Shown here: positions 50,520 to 63,436 of the stretch, piece by piece
How the letters are laid out: every line of letters begins with the position of its first letter
How positions within the stretch are numbered: the first letter of the stretch is position 1
DNA from: Symsagittifera roscoffensis
Taxonomy: Eukaryota > Xenacoelomorpha > Acoela > Convolutidae
Direction: 5' to 3'
NCBI RefSeq assembly: GCF_963678635.1
Contig: NC_087064.1
Span: 66,023,548 to 66,087,547 of the forward strand
DNA: 64,000 bases
Translations under genes and position numbers: made by a program
Notes under the pieces: generated by a model
What the model saw: the letters and a program-made list of their open reading frames with translations, nothing else
Databases searched by the model: none
What the model was told of the DNA's origin: nothing

Positions 50520-52193
50520 CACGAAGAGCACAAGGGACACGAAGTCCAAAGTTATTCACGAATCTGCACAAGGGACCGCGCACGCAGTCGAGACAAAAAA
50601 TTGACGACAAAGAACTATCTGATTTTGATTTACCCTGATACAAAATAGAGCAGTCTTATTTACGTCGTTGTTTCTTTTTTTTATAACGGTTGAAGAGGTG
50701 AAGCTTTTGCGAGAAAATACGAATACTTAGCAATTTCTCCGGTCAATTCTCTGTTTCAATCCTGCAGCACCCATGACCGCCTTCAAATGGTTCTATTTCG
50801 GACAGGCTACTCACAGTGACGAAGAAGTTTGGATGATGCCCTCTAATACACTATGGATGACAAAGTGACAAGCGACTGCTGCCACACCAAGCTGTCGTAG
50901 GTGACCACGCCCCCTCTACTGGATACGGTACCTGAGCAGTACTCTTTGATCAAAAGTCTCAACATTCAGACAACCCCTGATTGTGAAATTCCGCGAGAAT
51001 TGAGATTGCTAGTGTACCTTCGAAGAAGGAAAGAGATGAGAGTTCAGTCCTTCCCAACAACATTACGTCCGACATCGCTTGGAACACCAGTATCACCAGT
51101 GCAGGACTCAGCCTAAACAAATAAGCGTTCTCCTGCCTCGTTTTCTGTTCATCTTCAGCACCCTGCACCTATTTGACTCCTATCGCTCTGTTCTGTCCCC
51201 TGGTTTTTGGCAACTCTCAACCGGTGACCGCCCAATCTCCAAAACTGTAAGAAGGTTCCAAAACTTTTTTTAAAACCTTTCCATTCGTGCTATAAACTTA
51301 TATACGATGTACTGTATGTTGAAATTTTTTCCGCAAGCTAGCAACCGGTAATTTTTTCTCAACACTCAAAATTTTTGCGCAGTTCTGTTGAACTGAAATA
51401 ACTTACAATCGGTACTTAGTCAATTTACTTGGCATTTTTTCTCGATACCAAAATTTTCGGGTAATTGTGAACGGATTGAATATCCAGAAAAACGGAACAT
51501 AGACAAGAGGTACTGGACTAGCTTTTTGGATTGGTTTACGACTCGAACCTGCAGACCAAAATTTTCCAAAAAATTTTGGGAAAAAAGTAAAATAAAATTG
51601 CCAAAAATTCCTCAAAACGTCCCCGTAATTCTGCGAAACTGCTGTAACATGACAACAACCTAATGGTAAGTGGTCTGGTAGCGAAATATCAGGCAAATTA
51701 AGTTGAGTTTTTTCATCCTCAGGTTTTTTCCGCGTGTGTTGTTGGAACTTAACCAATTTGCCTGATCCCTTCAAGTAAATCTAAGCCGTTTCAGCCCGTC
51801 TGATTATTGACTTCGTTGCGCGACACTAATGTTAAGTGGTCAGGTACGGTGATATTAAGTGAGTTAAGTTGAATTCTTTCATCCTCAGGTTTACTCCGTG
51901 TGCGTTGTTGGAGTTCAACCGACCTACTTAATTTCCCCACCCCATTGGTACTTAAGCGTAACGTAGCCGTCGCATAGGTCTCTTAAGTGTATGGTATTCA
52001 TTCTAGGAGCTAGTTCTCTAGACTACGCGCTCCGTATACTATCCGCGCCGTCTCAAAAGCGCGTGAAAAAGACTTGTTTCACAAAGCCCGGTTTAAGCTT
52101 TAACTTTAACGCCAGGATTTACAGGTATTTTGTGGATTTACTTGAGTGAAAATAAAGTATTTTCTGAGTCGTTTATTTCTGAAATTATTAAGC
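50520..52193 (+). other. Leader of the BEL/Pao element
   Basis: Noncoding. Two related blocks, about 51650-51780 and 51831-51975, share TTTCATCCTCAGGTTT and GTTGTTGGA. Each can fold on itself through TTAAGTTGAG / CTTAACC-type arms. Confidence 0.55.
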
Positions 52194-52721
52194 ATGGAAG
52201 TTAAATTTCAGAAGAAAATTAAGAAGTCATTTGAGAAACGTAGCAACCTCGAAAACGAACTTTATAAATGCCATGAAATAATTTTAGAATACATAGAGAG
52301 TCAGAGTCGTTGCTCAAAAATTGATACCTATATTGAAAATTGTAGGAACTATATAGAACAAGCGGTCGAGGTAAATGATGAGTTGATTGATATGGCTGCA
52401 AAAAATTCCAACCCTGACGATTTGATACCGGCACAGGATATGTGGCTTCATAAGTTGACTCAAAGCAACGATAAAGTTTTACAGGAAGCTATCACATATA
52501 AAACAAGTTTTGAGGCAGTAATAGAGCCGGACAAAATAGATAGCAGCTCAAAAGTTTCTCATCATTATGAAAAAAGTGAAAAACCCCAGTCGCATAAAAC
52601 AGATACCCGCTCTAAGTTGTCTCATCGAAGCAGCCGACATCAGCAATCGGGTTCTCAGAAATCTAGTTATACCGCCGCTCCGTCGAAAGCACTTTCTGAG
52701 AAGAAGTGCGATTTAACTTGA
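52194..52721 (+). pseudogene. BEL/Pao gag, N-terminal part
   Basis: The ATG at 52194 (MEVKFQKKIKKSFEKR) is preferred over an upstream GTG. This is a helical, charged segment typical of the start of BEL/Pao gag proteins, followed by a Ser/Lys-rich part. The frame ends at TGA 52719-52721. The following gag frame opens at 52717, so a small indel separates the two. Confidence 0.8.
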
Positions 52722-53859
52722 AAGGCAGGCAAAGGTGTCATTAAGACTGAAAGAGCAGCAAAAGAAGATGAAACAATATTTTTTAGAACAACAAAGCAGT
52801 TTAGAGTTGGAAGAATTGACTGAAGAACACAGGAAAAAACTGACAGAAATTGAGTTGAAAGGGCTTGAGTTAGAAGATGAGTTGTCGGAAATCAGCGAGA
52901 ATGCTGAGGAAAGTGGTTTAACTCGAATCTCTCCACAACTAACAATAGACGAAAAAGATCGTACGCGTCACTGGGTCAAATCTGTCGACCACAATCAGCC
53001 TGAAGCTGTTGTAGTTCCTAATCAAGAGCAGCACGTTCGTTCAACAGCCCCTGAGGCAACTTATCCTGCATCAACAACTTACTTGGTCTCATCAAGTTTT
53101 ACAGGAGTGAATAATGGCCAGGCAGCTTCTAGTGATCCGGGATTGTATAACAGTAACCACATTCACGGACAACAACATAATTTGTCGAATTTGGTCCAAT
53201 CGCAGGTTTCCGTTAACAATCCAGTAGGGTTACAGCAGGTCATTCAACCTGTTTCTAATAATTTGCCTCAGCAAACTTTTCTGTCCACTCATCCGGTGCT
53301 AGGCAATCCAAACACAGGGTCAGTAGTCCCGGTAACGTCTGAAAACTATTTTGCTCCACCAACATCTGCAGAAGTTCCTTCTGGTGTAGCACCGTTCGTT
53401 CCTGCATCAACAGCAATTAGTCAGGTTTCTTTAAGTCATCAAACTACAGGATCAGTAGTAGCTGGCCACCAAGCCCCTGTAATCCCATCACAACAACATA
53501 TGGGTGTTCCCGTTAGTAGTTATAACTTTTCAAGTGACCACTATAATCCTTATAGTAATTTGTGGAGACCAGCTGTTGCTGCCCCTTTAATGTCAACTCA
53601 ACAGCACTACGTTCCTTCGACAACTGTTTCCGCAGTAACTCCGATTGTTCCTCCGAATAATTTTGTTCCTTATACAAGTGGAGGGACTGTGTTCTTTGCA
53701 CAGCCTGAAATTTCTTCACATGCAAATCAACCGTTCGTTCCTGATTGTCACGGTAACTCTTCGAGTTACACAGAGCCAACTCCCGGTGATTCACCTGGTG
53801 CAGACGTCGAGCGTCCACTTTCGACCCGAGAGTTGATTAATATACTCATGCACAGCTGA
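52717..53859 (+). pseudogene. BEL/Pao gag, middle part
   Basis: Opens right after a stop at 52714-52716. Begins with a charged coiled-coil (SLRLKEQQKKMKQYFLEQQ), then a long Gln/Ser/Pro/Val-rich low-complexity region. It ends ELINILMHS and stop. The conserved gag core that should follow is cut short. Confidence 0.8.
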
Positions 53860-53861
53860 GT

Positions 53862-55495
53862 ATAGCTATAGCGGAGTGCTATATAAAGACGCATTAGCAA
53901 CTCTTCAAAGAAAGTTCGGGCAGCCGCATGCTGTAGTAGGGGCTCATCTAGATAAATTGAGTAATTTTCCTCCGCTGAAAATGCATAACTCGGAAAATGT
54001 AATTAGCTTTTCCTCTACAGTTTCTGGACTGGTTGCCGTATTCAAGTCTTTATCTTTTAACGATGACCTGAACAGTGTTAACTTACTGAATCAGGCTGTG
54101 AGTAAGCTTCCACCAAACCATCAGGAAGCATGGTCAATGCAAACCGTAAGACGCCAGTGGCATCTACCAACTCTGCTAGATTTCAACGAATGGCTTAAAG
54201 AAAAAGCGGAGGGTGATGAGAGACTAAAAGCAATTAATTCTAAGGTTAAGCCTGAAGAACAAGTGAAGCAAAAAATAGGCACGAAAGTGTTTGCTAGTAA
54301 TGCAAAAGTAAGTGATAAGACTAAGGAAAAACCAAAGTTCCCTCCATGTTCTGTATGTAAAGGTCAACACGCTCTTTGGAATTGTGCCGTATTCAAAGAG
54401 AAAAACGCTACGCAACGAGCGAAACATGTAGCCGAACAAAAACTTTGCTTTGCGTGTTTACAGAGCAATCACCGTTTTCGTAATTGTAGCAAGGCCAGAA
54501 AGTGCCCCAAGCCAGATTATGAAAGCACGCACAACGTGCTCTTACATGGAGCTGAGAAAATTTTTCCTCCTAAGGATACTAAAAGTTCCCCGGCGTCAGG
54601 TAACGCAAACACTAAACATGTATCGACTAACGCTGCCGTCGGCGATTTTCATAGCCAGGAGTCAACTAAAGGCCTCCTACCAGTTGCATCACTCGGGGTC
54701 TCTTCGGATGCGACGATTACTAATGCCCTAGCTCTTTGCGATAGTGCTTCCACGCACTCATGGGTATTGGCCGATCTCGTAAAACGCCTCCATTTGGTTG
54801 GCACTCCCGTTAACCTCACCATAAATGGATTCAATTCCACGAGCTTGATGAAAACTCATCAAGTAAGTTTTCAAGCTTCCGCCGAAACGAATAATAGTGA
54901 ATTTTCGTTTTTTTTTCGAGCTTATGTTAAGGATCATATTCGCATTGGATCGGATAGCATAAGTATTCCTGAGTTACAGGAAAAATACCCGCAGTTGGCT
55001 CCGATCAAACCTATACATTATAATTATGAGGACGTCGAAATAATTATTGGACAGGATTTCTACCATGCCATAAGACCCGTTGAGTACCTTCTGGGGGAGG
55101 ACTCTATTTCACCGTGCGCCGTACGCCTGCCGATAGGTTGGGTTTTAAGTGGTCCGTTACCGCCGTCCTTTAAGTCGAACTCGTCTTGCCTTAAGCGTGT
55201 TGTCGAAGACATGTCTCTTGCGGACCAAATTAAATCTTGGTATGAGTTGGAGTCATATGGAGCCTTCAAGCAGGTAGATGCCCGTTCCGCCCCCGACAAA
55301 CGCGCTTTGTCTGTTTTGAAAAATGATGGTGAGAGGTATATTGTACCAATGCTTTGGAACGATAAGGAAAGTACTTTACCGAATCACTATTTTTCCTTCT
55401 TAGCTCAATTAAAGTCTGTGGAAAAGAGGCTAGATAAGGATCCGTCGCTCCGTGAAAAATACGCCGAAACAATTAGAGAAGTTATACAAAAATGA
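53862..55495 (+). pseudogene. BEL/Pao gag core, zinc knuckles and A17-type protease
   Basis: Opens after 53859 in a new frame with YSYSGVLYKDALATLQRKFG, the second half of the DUF1759 gag core; its first half is missing. Two Cys/His knuckles follow (CSVCKGQHALWNC and CFACLQSNHRFRNC). Then comes the A17 protease with its LCDSAST active-site triad and the IIGQDFYHAI segment. It ends in an in-frame TGA (55493-55495) located where the family continues towards RT; the same frame then stays open for about 20 more codons. Confidence 0.88.
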
Positions 55496-55545
55496 TATGT
55501 CATAACCGTTAAGGCACACGATCCCAAATCACGAGCCGATCGTGA

Positions 55546-57324
55546 GTGGTATCCCCGCATCACCCGGCGTTGAACCCGAATAAACCCGGTAAGGTGCGCC
55601 GAGTTCTCAGTGGGGCATCCAAGTGTCATGGCGCTTCCTTGAACAAATCTCTGTTGGTTGGCCCGGATCTCCTTCAAAACCTCATTTTTGTACTTTTAAG
55701 ATTCCGTCAGCATAAATACACCGTTTCAGCTGACATTGAAGGGATGTTTTTACAGGTTGGAGTCCGTGAAGAAGATCAACCTTCTCTTCGTTTTTTGTGG
55801 CGGGAGGACCCCACATCAAGTGTGGTAGTTCACCAATATACGCGACACATTTTTGGTGCTCGTGACTCGCCGACTTGTGCGAATTTTGCTTTGCAGAAGA
55901 CTGCATCGGATAATCAAGCTGAGTACCCCGAAGCTGCTTCGGCTGTTGTCCAGAAATTTTATATGGATGATTATCTGGATTCTTTTCAAAACAGGGATGA
56001 CGCCTTGAAATTAGGTAGGGATTTAATCTCGTTGCTTAAACTAGGTGGGTTTCGTCTGACAAAATTTTTCAGCAACGTGCCCGACGTAACAACCGCTCTT
56101 GATACGGACAACCGTGAGTCCAATTCCTCTGTTAAAGATATTTGTGCCAGTCCAGACCAGTCGTCGCATGTTCTCGGTCTTAAGTGGGATCACGTAAAAG
56201 ATACTTTAATCGTTAGTAGAGGGGTTGATCGTCCACTAGACAAAGCAATCACTCAGCGTACCGTGTTGAGTTTTGTTTCCTCTGTTTTTGTTCCAATTGG
56301 GTTAGTGGCTCCGTATACCGTGAATGCTCGCCTTCTATTGAAAGATATCTGGCGAATCAACGGTCAAAAACGGGACGATGATCTGCCAGATGAAATCAAA
56401 AAGCAATTCCTTGAGTGGCACTCAGGTCTTCATTTGTTAGGTTCTCTGACAATACCTCGCAGCTATTTCACTGAACCTTTCGACCGTATAGAACTTCACA
56501 TGTTCGGTGATAGTTCGCAGGATGTTTTCTGTGCCGTCGCTTTCCTTCGTGCGCGACTTTCTAGCTCCCATCAGACCGAATTAGCCTTTGTGTTTGGCAA
56601 AGCCCGCGTCGCGCCTATGAAAGCGCTTTCTATTCCAAAGTTAGAGCTTCAAGCGGCTCTTCTTGCAACCCACTTAAAAGAAGAAATTTTGAAAGGTCTT
56701 ACTTTCAATGTTACGGATATTTTCATGTGGACATTTAGTACCACTGTTCTTCAGTGGCTTCACTCTTGTAGTAAGCTACCCGTTTTCGTTGGTAATCTCA
56801 CTGGTGAGATTCTGGAGTCTACCACCACTGATCAGTGGCATCACATACTTAGCGGTGATAACCCAGCTGATACCGGTACACGAGCGATTTCTTCGGAAGC
56901 CCTCAAGGAAAGCAGCTGGGTTAATGGCCCTAGTATACTGAGAACAAGTGATTGGTTGTTCAAGTCCGATACAAGGGTTATTGATAAAATAAGACTCAAA
57001 GGACCATCATGTGATATCGACATTTGTCTGGAAAAATTGTCAAATTTCGTCGTCGATGTTTTGACAGAAAAAAATCGTCCATTCGGAAAATGGGAGAGAT
57101 TCAACTCAATTGTAAAATACAAACGTACAGTAGCATTTTTGTTAAGATGGCTGCCATCCCATAAACATTTCCGGTCGAGTATATTAGAAATTACAGACCC
57201 GTGTGAAATGGATATTGCTGTACAGAAGCTCATTTACCTGTCCCAGGGTGAAACATTCCCTAGTGAGCTGAAACTACTAAGATCCGGTAAAGTTATCACG
57301 AAGAATAGTCGGATCGCCAAGTAA
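55546..57324 (+). pseudogene. BEL/Pao reverse transcriptase and RNase H
   Basis: The frame changes near 55550, consistent with loss of one base. Domains: SPHHPALNPNKPGKVRRVLS (RT start), SADIEGMFLQV, FGARDSPTCANFAL, YMDDYLDSF (active site, about 55960), then RNase H with MFGDSSQDVFCAVAF, ALSIPKLELQAALL and SGDNPADTGTRA. It ends with a TAA at 57322-57324 that interrupts the frame just before integrase. No natural ATG is needed here, since the family translates this as part of a polyprotein. Confidence 0.9.
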
Positions 57325-58575
57325 TCGCCGTTCATTGGACCAGCTGGCAACCTTCGCTCGACTGGGCGCATCAGCTGCTTGGTTAACTCCGATTTCGATA
57401 GCAAGCATCCGATTATACTTGATGCACGTCACGCGGTTGTTCGGTTATTGGTTAAACACTTGCACGTTAGGAATTTCCATCAAGGCTTGGATTACATGCG
57501 TGCGGTGGTTAATTTGAATTACGTTGTGTTAAATTTGCGATGGTTGCTGCGAAACATCGAAAATACTTGCGTTGTGTGCCGAAAACGCAAATCGCAAACC
57601 GTAACTCATATGATGGCTGATCTGCCCATTGAAAGGCTGGGTTACAAGCAACCTCCTTTCTCTAACACAGGTGTCGACTACTTTGGGCCGTTCCTAGTTC
57701 CAATCCGGAGAATTACGGAAATTAGGTGGGGTTTTTTGTTCACCTGTCTCACCATTAGAGCGGTGCACATTGAAGTGGTCCCCTCGCTCGACACAAGCTC
57801 TTGTGTGATGGGCGTGGAGAGATTTATTGCACGTCGCGGTACTCCGACAACCATCATGTCCGACAACGGCACGAACTTTGTTGGCGCTCAGAAAGAGCTC
57901 TTAGCTTGCGTTGAGAGTTGGAACAAGCTCGCACCCGCTGTTTCTGTTCAGAAAGGGATCAAGTGGAAATTCAATCCACCCAGCGCACCGCACCATGGTG
58001 GCTCCTGGGAGCGATTAGTTCTGAGTGTCAAGCGCGTTTTGTATGACATCTTAGGCAACAGAAGAGTAACTGAGGAGGTTCTAAGAACCACGCTGTGCCT
58101 TGTTGAGCAATCACTCAACGCTAGACCGATAACAGCCGTTAGTTCCGATCCGCTAGATCTAGAGGCGTTGACCTCGAATTATTTTATTCTTGGTCAACAC
58201 GCAGCGAGTTTTCCGTCGCTAAGTTTCGAAGAAAACTTCGACCATAAGAAGCGGTTCGACAGAGCGCAATCATACGCTAACGCAATATGGACACGGTGGA
58301 TGCGGGAATACGTTCCTTCCCTCAATAGGAGGGCAAAGTGGCACAACCAGTCAGACGTTAAGTTGAAAGCCGGCGACTTGGTTTGGGTCATAGAGCCTGA
58401 CACTCCACGTGGACATTATCCACTCGCACGTATCCTAAGACTGCACTATGGCAAGGACGGATGCGCGAGATCCGCCGACATAAAGACCGTTACGAGCGAA
58501 CTGACCCGCCCGACCGTAAAGCTCGCTCCCGTTCTTCCAGGTTTAGGGGTGGAGGATTTTGCAGCGCAAATATAA
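57325..58575 (+). pseudogene. BEL/Pao integrase and C-terminal domain
   Basis: Same frame as the RT segment, separated from it only by the TAA at 57322. Contains the zinc-site remnant CVVCRKRKSQT, catalytic Asp in GVDYFGPF, Asp in MSDNGTNFVGA and Glu in HHGGSWERLV, then the DUF5641-like WHNQSDVKLKAGDLVWVIEP. The final residues lie within the 3' LTR. Confidence 0.9.
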
Positions 58576-59142
58576 ACGCAAATGTATTATAAAAAATTGC
58601 AATAATATAAAAAAAATGGAGGATGTAGCAGCGCAAATATAAACGCAAATGTAATATAAAAAATTGCAGTAATATAAAAAAATGTAATTAATGCATATAA
58701 AATTGAACCAAAATGTAAATGCATATAAAGACAGTAGCCAAGCGTATACAGGGAGCGTCCCGGCGGGTTCGGCGCCGGTTCGAATCCCGACTAGGTCCTT
58801 TCCTTTCTAGAACTCAAATATGCACCGAACTTGATGGGATGCTCCGTAACCAGGTTCGATCCCCCCAAAACCTATTTTAACCGTCTTTTCGCTCTAATTT
58901 GGTTCAGCCTTGATTAAAGCTGACCTTAAAAAAGAGCAATTTGTCTCAAGGACAAATACTGGCCATTTTTGCTGCTTGCTTTGAGTTATGCAGATGTTTT
59001 TGTGGCCGATGTTACCGATGATAAAGTTTGTTAAAAACTATCGTTATATTTTCAAATTTCCGGAGTTATTTTGCCGAGAAAATACTCATTAATTCAAGTG
59101 TTTAAAAACCGTTTTTTTTATAATCGTGGAGATTGACGCGCA
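58557..59142 (+). repeat. 3' LTR of the BEL/Pao element, with internal duplication and tRNA-like insert
   Basis: Starts TTTTGCAGCGC; its second base has changed from G. A segment of about 67 bp is duplicated at the start (58557 and 58624). About 33 bp at 58766-58800, absent from the 5' LTR, contain GGTTCGAATCC. Ends GACGCGCA. The pol frame ends inside it (58575), as is common in BEL/Pao. Confidence 0.88.
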
Positions 59143-59329
59143 CACAGACCCCGATGAAGGTTTTCATCACAACGATAAAATTAGCCACTTTCTATGTCAA
59201 ACACGACATTCTCATATCATACAATAAGAAAATAATCCATCCAACAGAACTAACCTGTTTTAAAAACACACAAAACTTCAAAACTCGCAGACCCAAAATT
59301 AATCAATTCAATCTTATATCACAAAACAA

Positions 59330-61270
59330 CCGTCTCGTCCTTCAAGTTCAACACGCTTAATCCACAAAAAGGGATTTAAAAGAATTTACTATCAAACATC
59401 AGCTATCGCACAAACCCTCAAACCTCATTATTTGCTTGCAAGAAATAATTTCAACTTAAGGTGTTTAATAACTGACATCATTATACAACATGATTTAGAA
59501 AACTTTGATACACACCCACTTTTCAACAATTTGGTGCGGTAAACAGTGAGGTTTGTTCACTTTTTGGGTTTCAGTTTACATGAAAGTAAGCTGCATTGCG
59601 AGCAACGAAGCCTGTCAATTATTGAAATATGATTGCCAGTTGCTGCTATGCAACACTTACATTAACCAACGTCAACGCGCCATGAAAAAGAAGATCTTGA
59701 AAAATACCCTTGACTTACTGCCATCTTTTCCGTTGTGTCTCTTAAGACACTTGAACAATTTTGAACTCAGCGACATGATTTCATCCACCCCAATTTGTTC
59801 TAAACTTTGATCCAAAATTACAAAGCAACGAAAAACTTCAGGAAATTATGACTGAACATAGCCTAATAGACTAAGCAACTGCATATGAAATGCCTGATTT
59901 TTTTTCAATGCATCGAAACAATCAAAATATTCTCACGATTTGACTGAAAACAATTTTGCATCATCAACTGAAAAAAGTGACATATCTGACCACTCCAACC
60001 TACAATAATCTAAGACCAATTTTAGTTCAGAGCATGGCCAAGGTTGTTCTTAGTTGAACTCAAGCATCTTCGTACCAAACAAAAACTCCTCGAAGCACAA
60101 GTATAAGATCTCCATCAAAATTAACCTCCATTTAAAACGAACCAATGAAACGCATAATTCTGAAATCAGAGACAGATTTAGGGCAATGGGTCTATACAAA
60201 CAACGCACAGACAAAAAACATTGACACCGAAGGGGCAACAAACAACAAATTGACTATGCACGAAAACGACTAGGCAATTTTAACATCCAACAACCATACC
60301 AACAAAAATAATTTGAAAAAATCGATAAGCCAACAAGTTAAATCATAAAAAAAAACATTAAGGAGGCGTAAAATTTTTTAAGACGCTCTCACGAAGAACT
60401 CTCTTCCAAATAAAATCAATCGAATCCGCTCTGTTAGTGACAAGACTGGCAACCAATTAGACAAAATGAAAGACATTCTTAGCGTCTATCAGAACAATTT
60501 TACTGAAGTCTACAATCCGACAACTTGACGAAAAAAAACATGAACTTGAAAGAAAAAACGCTTCATCAACAGCAACAAAACTTCCCTTCCTCAACTAGAA
60601 AATGAGAAGCTGATATCGTTAAGTGAAGAAAAACAAGTCATAAAGAAAATTAATGAACATTCAGCACCTGGAGCAGACGGAATCACAACCCCATTCATAA
60701 ATGTTATTCGGAGAAGTAGTACCAGTTCTACAAAATTCTCTAATAATGCTTTTAGTGAGAAACATTTCCATCTAATCTCAATCATGCGATAATAAAATTA
60801 ATTATCCCCAAAACTGTAAACTCATCTTCGATCTCAAATTTTTGTCCAGTGAGCCCATTTATCACCAACTGCAAAGATACTATCTCAAATTCTCACAGCC
60901 TAAATTCTCAAATTCAATTTTGAACAGTATGGTCAGAGAACATTGGCAAATCATGGTAGTCAAGCAAATCAAGGTAGCTCTAGAAAAAATTATTCAACAT
61001 TATCAAATACAACAGATGAAGAATGCGTTGTAGTCATCGATTTCGCAACAGCTTTCGATAGGGGTTACCTGATTCAATTTAGAAAGAATCAATATTGACA
61101 CAAATAGCTTCAGAGCGCTGTACTAGAAAAAAAATAAGCTGTGTAGATGTTAATGGCTGCTTTACTTCTTGAATAAGAACTCAGCATGGAGTTACACAAG
61201 GTGACACATCTCTCCTTTTTGTTTATTTTTGCTCAAGAGCCACTTATGCAGGGATATCAGGGTTCTTCAA
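59330..61270 (+). pseudogene. Decayed non-LTR (LINE) retrotransposon
   Basis: Short frame-shifted pieces in the right order: a possible endonuclease start (HKPSNLIICLQEI, about 59408), a linker helix (SEIRDRFRAMGLYKQRTDKK, about 60153), the RT motif SAPGADGI (60661-60684), and VDVNGCFTS with GVTQGD (about 61146-61206). Stops are frequent throughout. The clade is not assignable by eye. Confidence 0.6.
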
Positions 61271-63436
61271 TACAGATTGTTTCGAACTCAGTTTTGATTT
61301 TTTTCGATGTTATCTCAGCAAAGGCCTAGTCTATTAGGAATCAATACAATAAAACTGGAAGTCTTAAGCAGTCAAAAATTTAATGAACCTAAATGTGTAG
61401 CCAAAAAGAGACCAAAAATTGAAAGTTTCTTTTTACATCGACTTTGTAGGGGACGAGATTTACGCAGCAAAAAAAATAGCAAAATATCGACTCCAATTCA
61501 ACCTCAATTATCACAGAAAAGCAAAGCCGAAACCAAAACTTGATATATCAAAAATGTTCTGGACACATGTCTTGTATCGAACGATTTTTCTATGAGAGTG
61601 AGTTACCATTCTTTGGTGATGTAACTGTCATATAATAATTCTCGCAAAGTTATCTATTAAAAACCTAACAAATCGGAATCAAAATTTACTTTTGAATAAC
61701 AATTTAACCATCAATCAAGCAGTTTTTGTTTTTTTTTGTAAAATTTTTGTCCAATTTTTTTTACTTGAAACCGCTTCATTCTCAGTGTTTCATTTTTAGC
61801 CAAAATTGATGGTGGCATGCGAAGTGCACATTCGTTTGGATTGTTTTCAGAAATATAAGAGCAGCTACACTTGTCTTGTGAAAGCATCAAGCTTCCAATC
61901 GCGAGAGTGTGATGCCAAAACTTGCTTGCCATTGGTCAACAAAGCGATATGGAGATTACTTTCTCAAAAAAATTTCCATGTGATTTTTTGAAATTTTGAT
62001 CAAACATGCAACCCCTTTCACTCCCACATTGTCAATTTGTGTGGTTTAACTACTGGGTTTGAAGCAAACTTGAAATTAAAATGAAGTATATATCTACATA
62101 ACATTTTTTAAACGAAAACTACACAGAATTGATATTTTTATAATTGACTTTAGTTATTAACCAAATTTTATTTATGCTCATTTTACAATCTCCCAATTTT
62201 TTTCCAAAAATAGTGAAAACTCTATAAAAACTATTCTTACGTTTGCTAAATTTCTCTTTGATGTGAGCCGTTTTGGACTTTACTTAGTATTTACTCATAC
62301 AACTTCGAACAGGTCTTGATAAAAATACCAGAAATTCTCAATCTAGTATCTGAGCAAGTTGTACTTTATTCGGTTAAATTCTGCAGTGAATCCCTTCAAT
62401 TCGCTTAAAAGATTTCGTACTGTTTCATTTAAAAAGTGGATAATTTTGTTTCAAGTAATTAGAACGTTGTTTTGCTTTTTGCAAAATGTTCAAAAATGAT
62501 TGCGGAAAAATTTCATATCTCACAATTTGTCTTAGGAGAGAAGACTTTTTCTAAACAGTTTTGGAGTCAAATGTGGTTACAACATGAACATTTTTCATAA
62601 AAATTTTCTAAGACAGCAACTTTTGGTCAATCCGAGCTGCGCATCAATTTTGAGGCTCGTGAAAAAATAACTTTAGCAGTCGTGAAAACCAATTTTTCTT
62701 TGAATGTCAAACTTTCTCAAACCGAAAAAACTCGATAAATTTTTGAACATTTTCAAACAAAATTTTCTGACAATTATAAAGTTTTTGCTTCATACTTTAT
62801 GGGATACTGCCCGCTCATGAAAAAAATTGGCAGTAGTTTACATTAAGGACTCGAGTTTGATGTTCTTCTCTTAAGTTCTTTGCTGTTTTACAGGACAAAT
62901 TAGGTCAAGGTTTTACTTTTTGTTTACCTTTTAACTGAATTATGAGCAAAAAAAATGAAAGAAAAAACAATGCAGGCATGCAGACTTGTTTCAATAAAAA
63001 ACCACTTCCATTTCTGCAGCAAATAACGGTCGAACGATGTCCGTTTTCGACTTTACCGGCAACATTTGACCTTCTTTGTTTCGACTAAATGCACTTTCTA
63101 GGATGTCGCTCGAAACAAACACAGAGGGAAAGCTGAGCTTCGCACCACATGCGATACAAATATGAATGACTATGATTAAAATCAAACGGAAAAATTGAAA
63201 ACAAAAAAAAATCGAAAATTCGTTTTTGTCAAAAAAATAATAGCAACAAAAGCCCAAAATATACGCAACCAAATTGCCTGCATCAAAAAAAAACTTTGCA
63301 AAAGCTTTCGGAATGCTAGAAAGAAGCTTATTTTTTTTTCTAACAAAAACCATATCTGCGGAACTCAGCCGACAAAAATAAACAGACAGACGATAGCCCG
63401 AAAAAGCACAAAACTCTAGTTTGCGAAAAAAAAACA
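61271..63436. other. Intergenic AT-rich DNA
   Basis: No gene-like ORF, no RNA gene recognised. Segments near 61960-62060 and 63095-63140 loosely resemble 49320-49470. Confidence 0.55.

Larger units (their letters stand above)
50039..59142 (+). mobile_element. Decayed BEL/Pao LTR retrotransposon (9.1 kb)
   Basis: Long terminal repeats at 50039-50497 and 58557-59142 differ by many substitutions and indels. Flanks share CACAGAC (50032-50038 and 59143-59149), of which 5-7 bp are the target duplication. The primer site resembles a lysine tRNA end. Coding order is gag, zinc knuckles, A17-type aspartic protease, RT (YMDD), RNase H, integrase, then the BEL/Pao C-terminal domain. Frames are broken in several places, so it cannot encode a working polyprotein. 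Confidence 0.95.

Noticed and set aside
61806-61991. 61-codon + strand ORF (MMVACEVHIRLDCF...)
   Set aside because: Short, no neighbours, no motif, and overlaps an ORF of similar size on the other strand.
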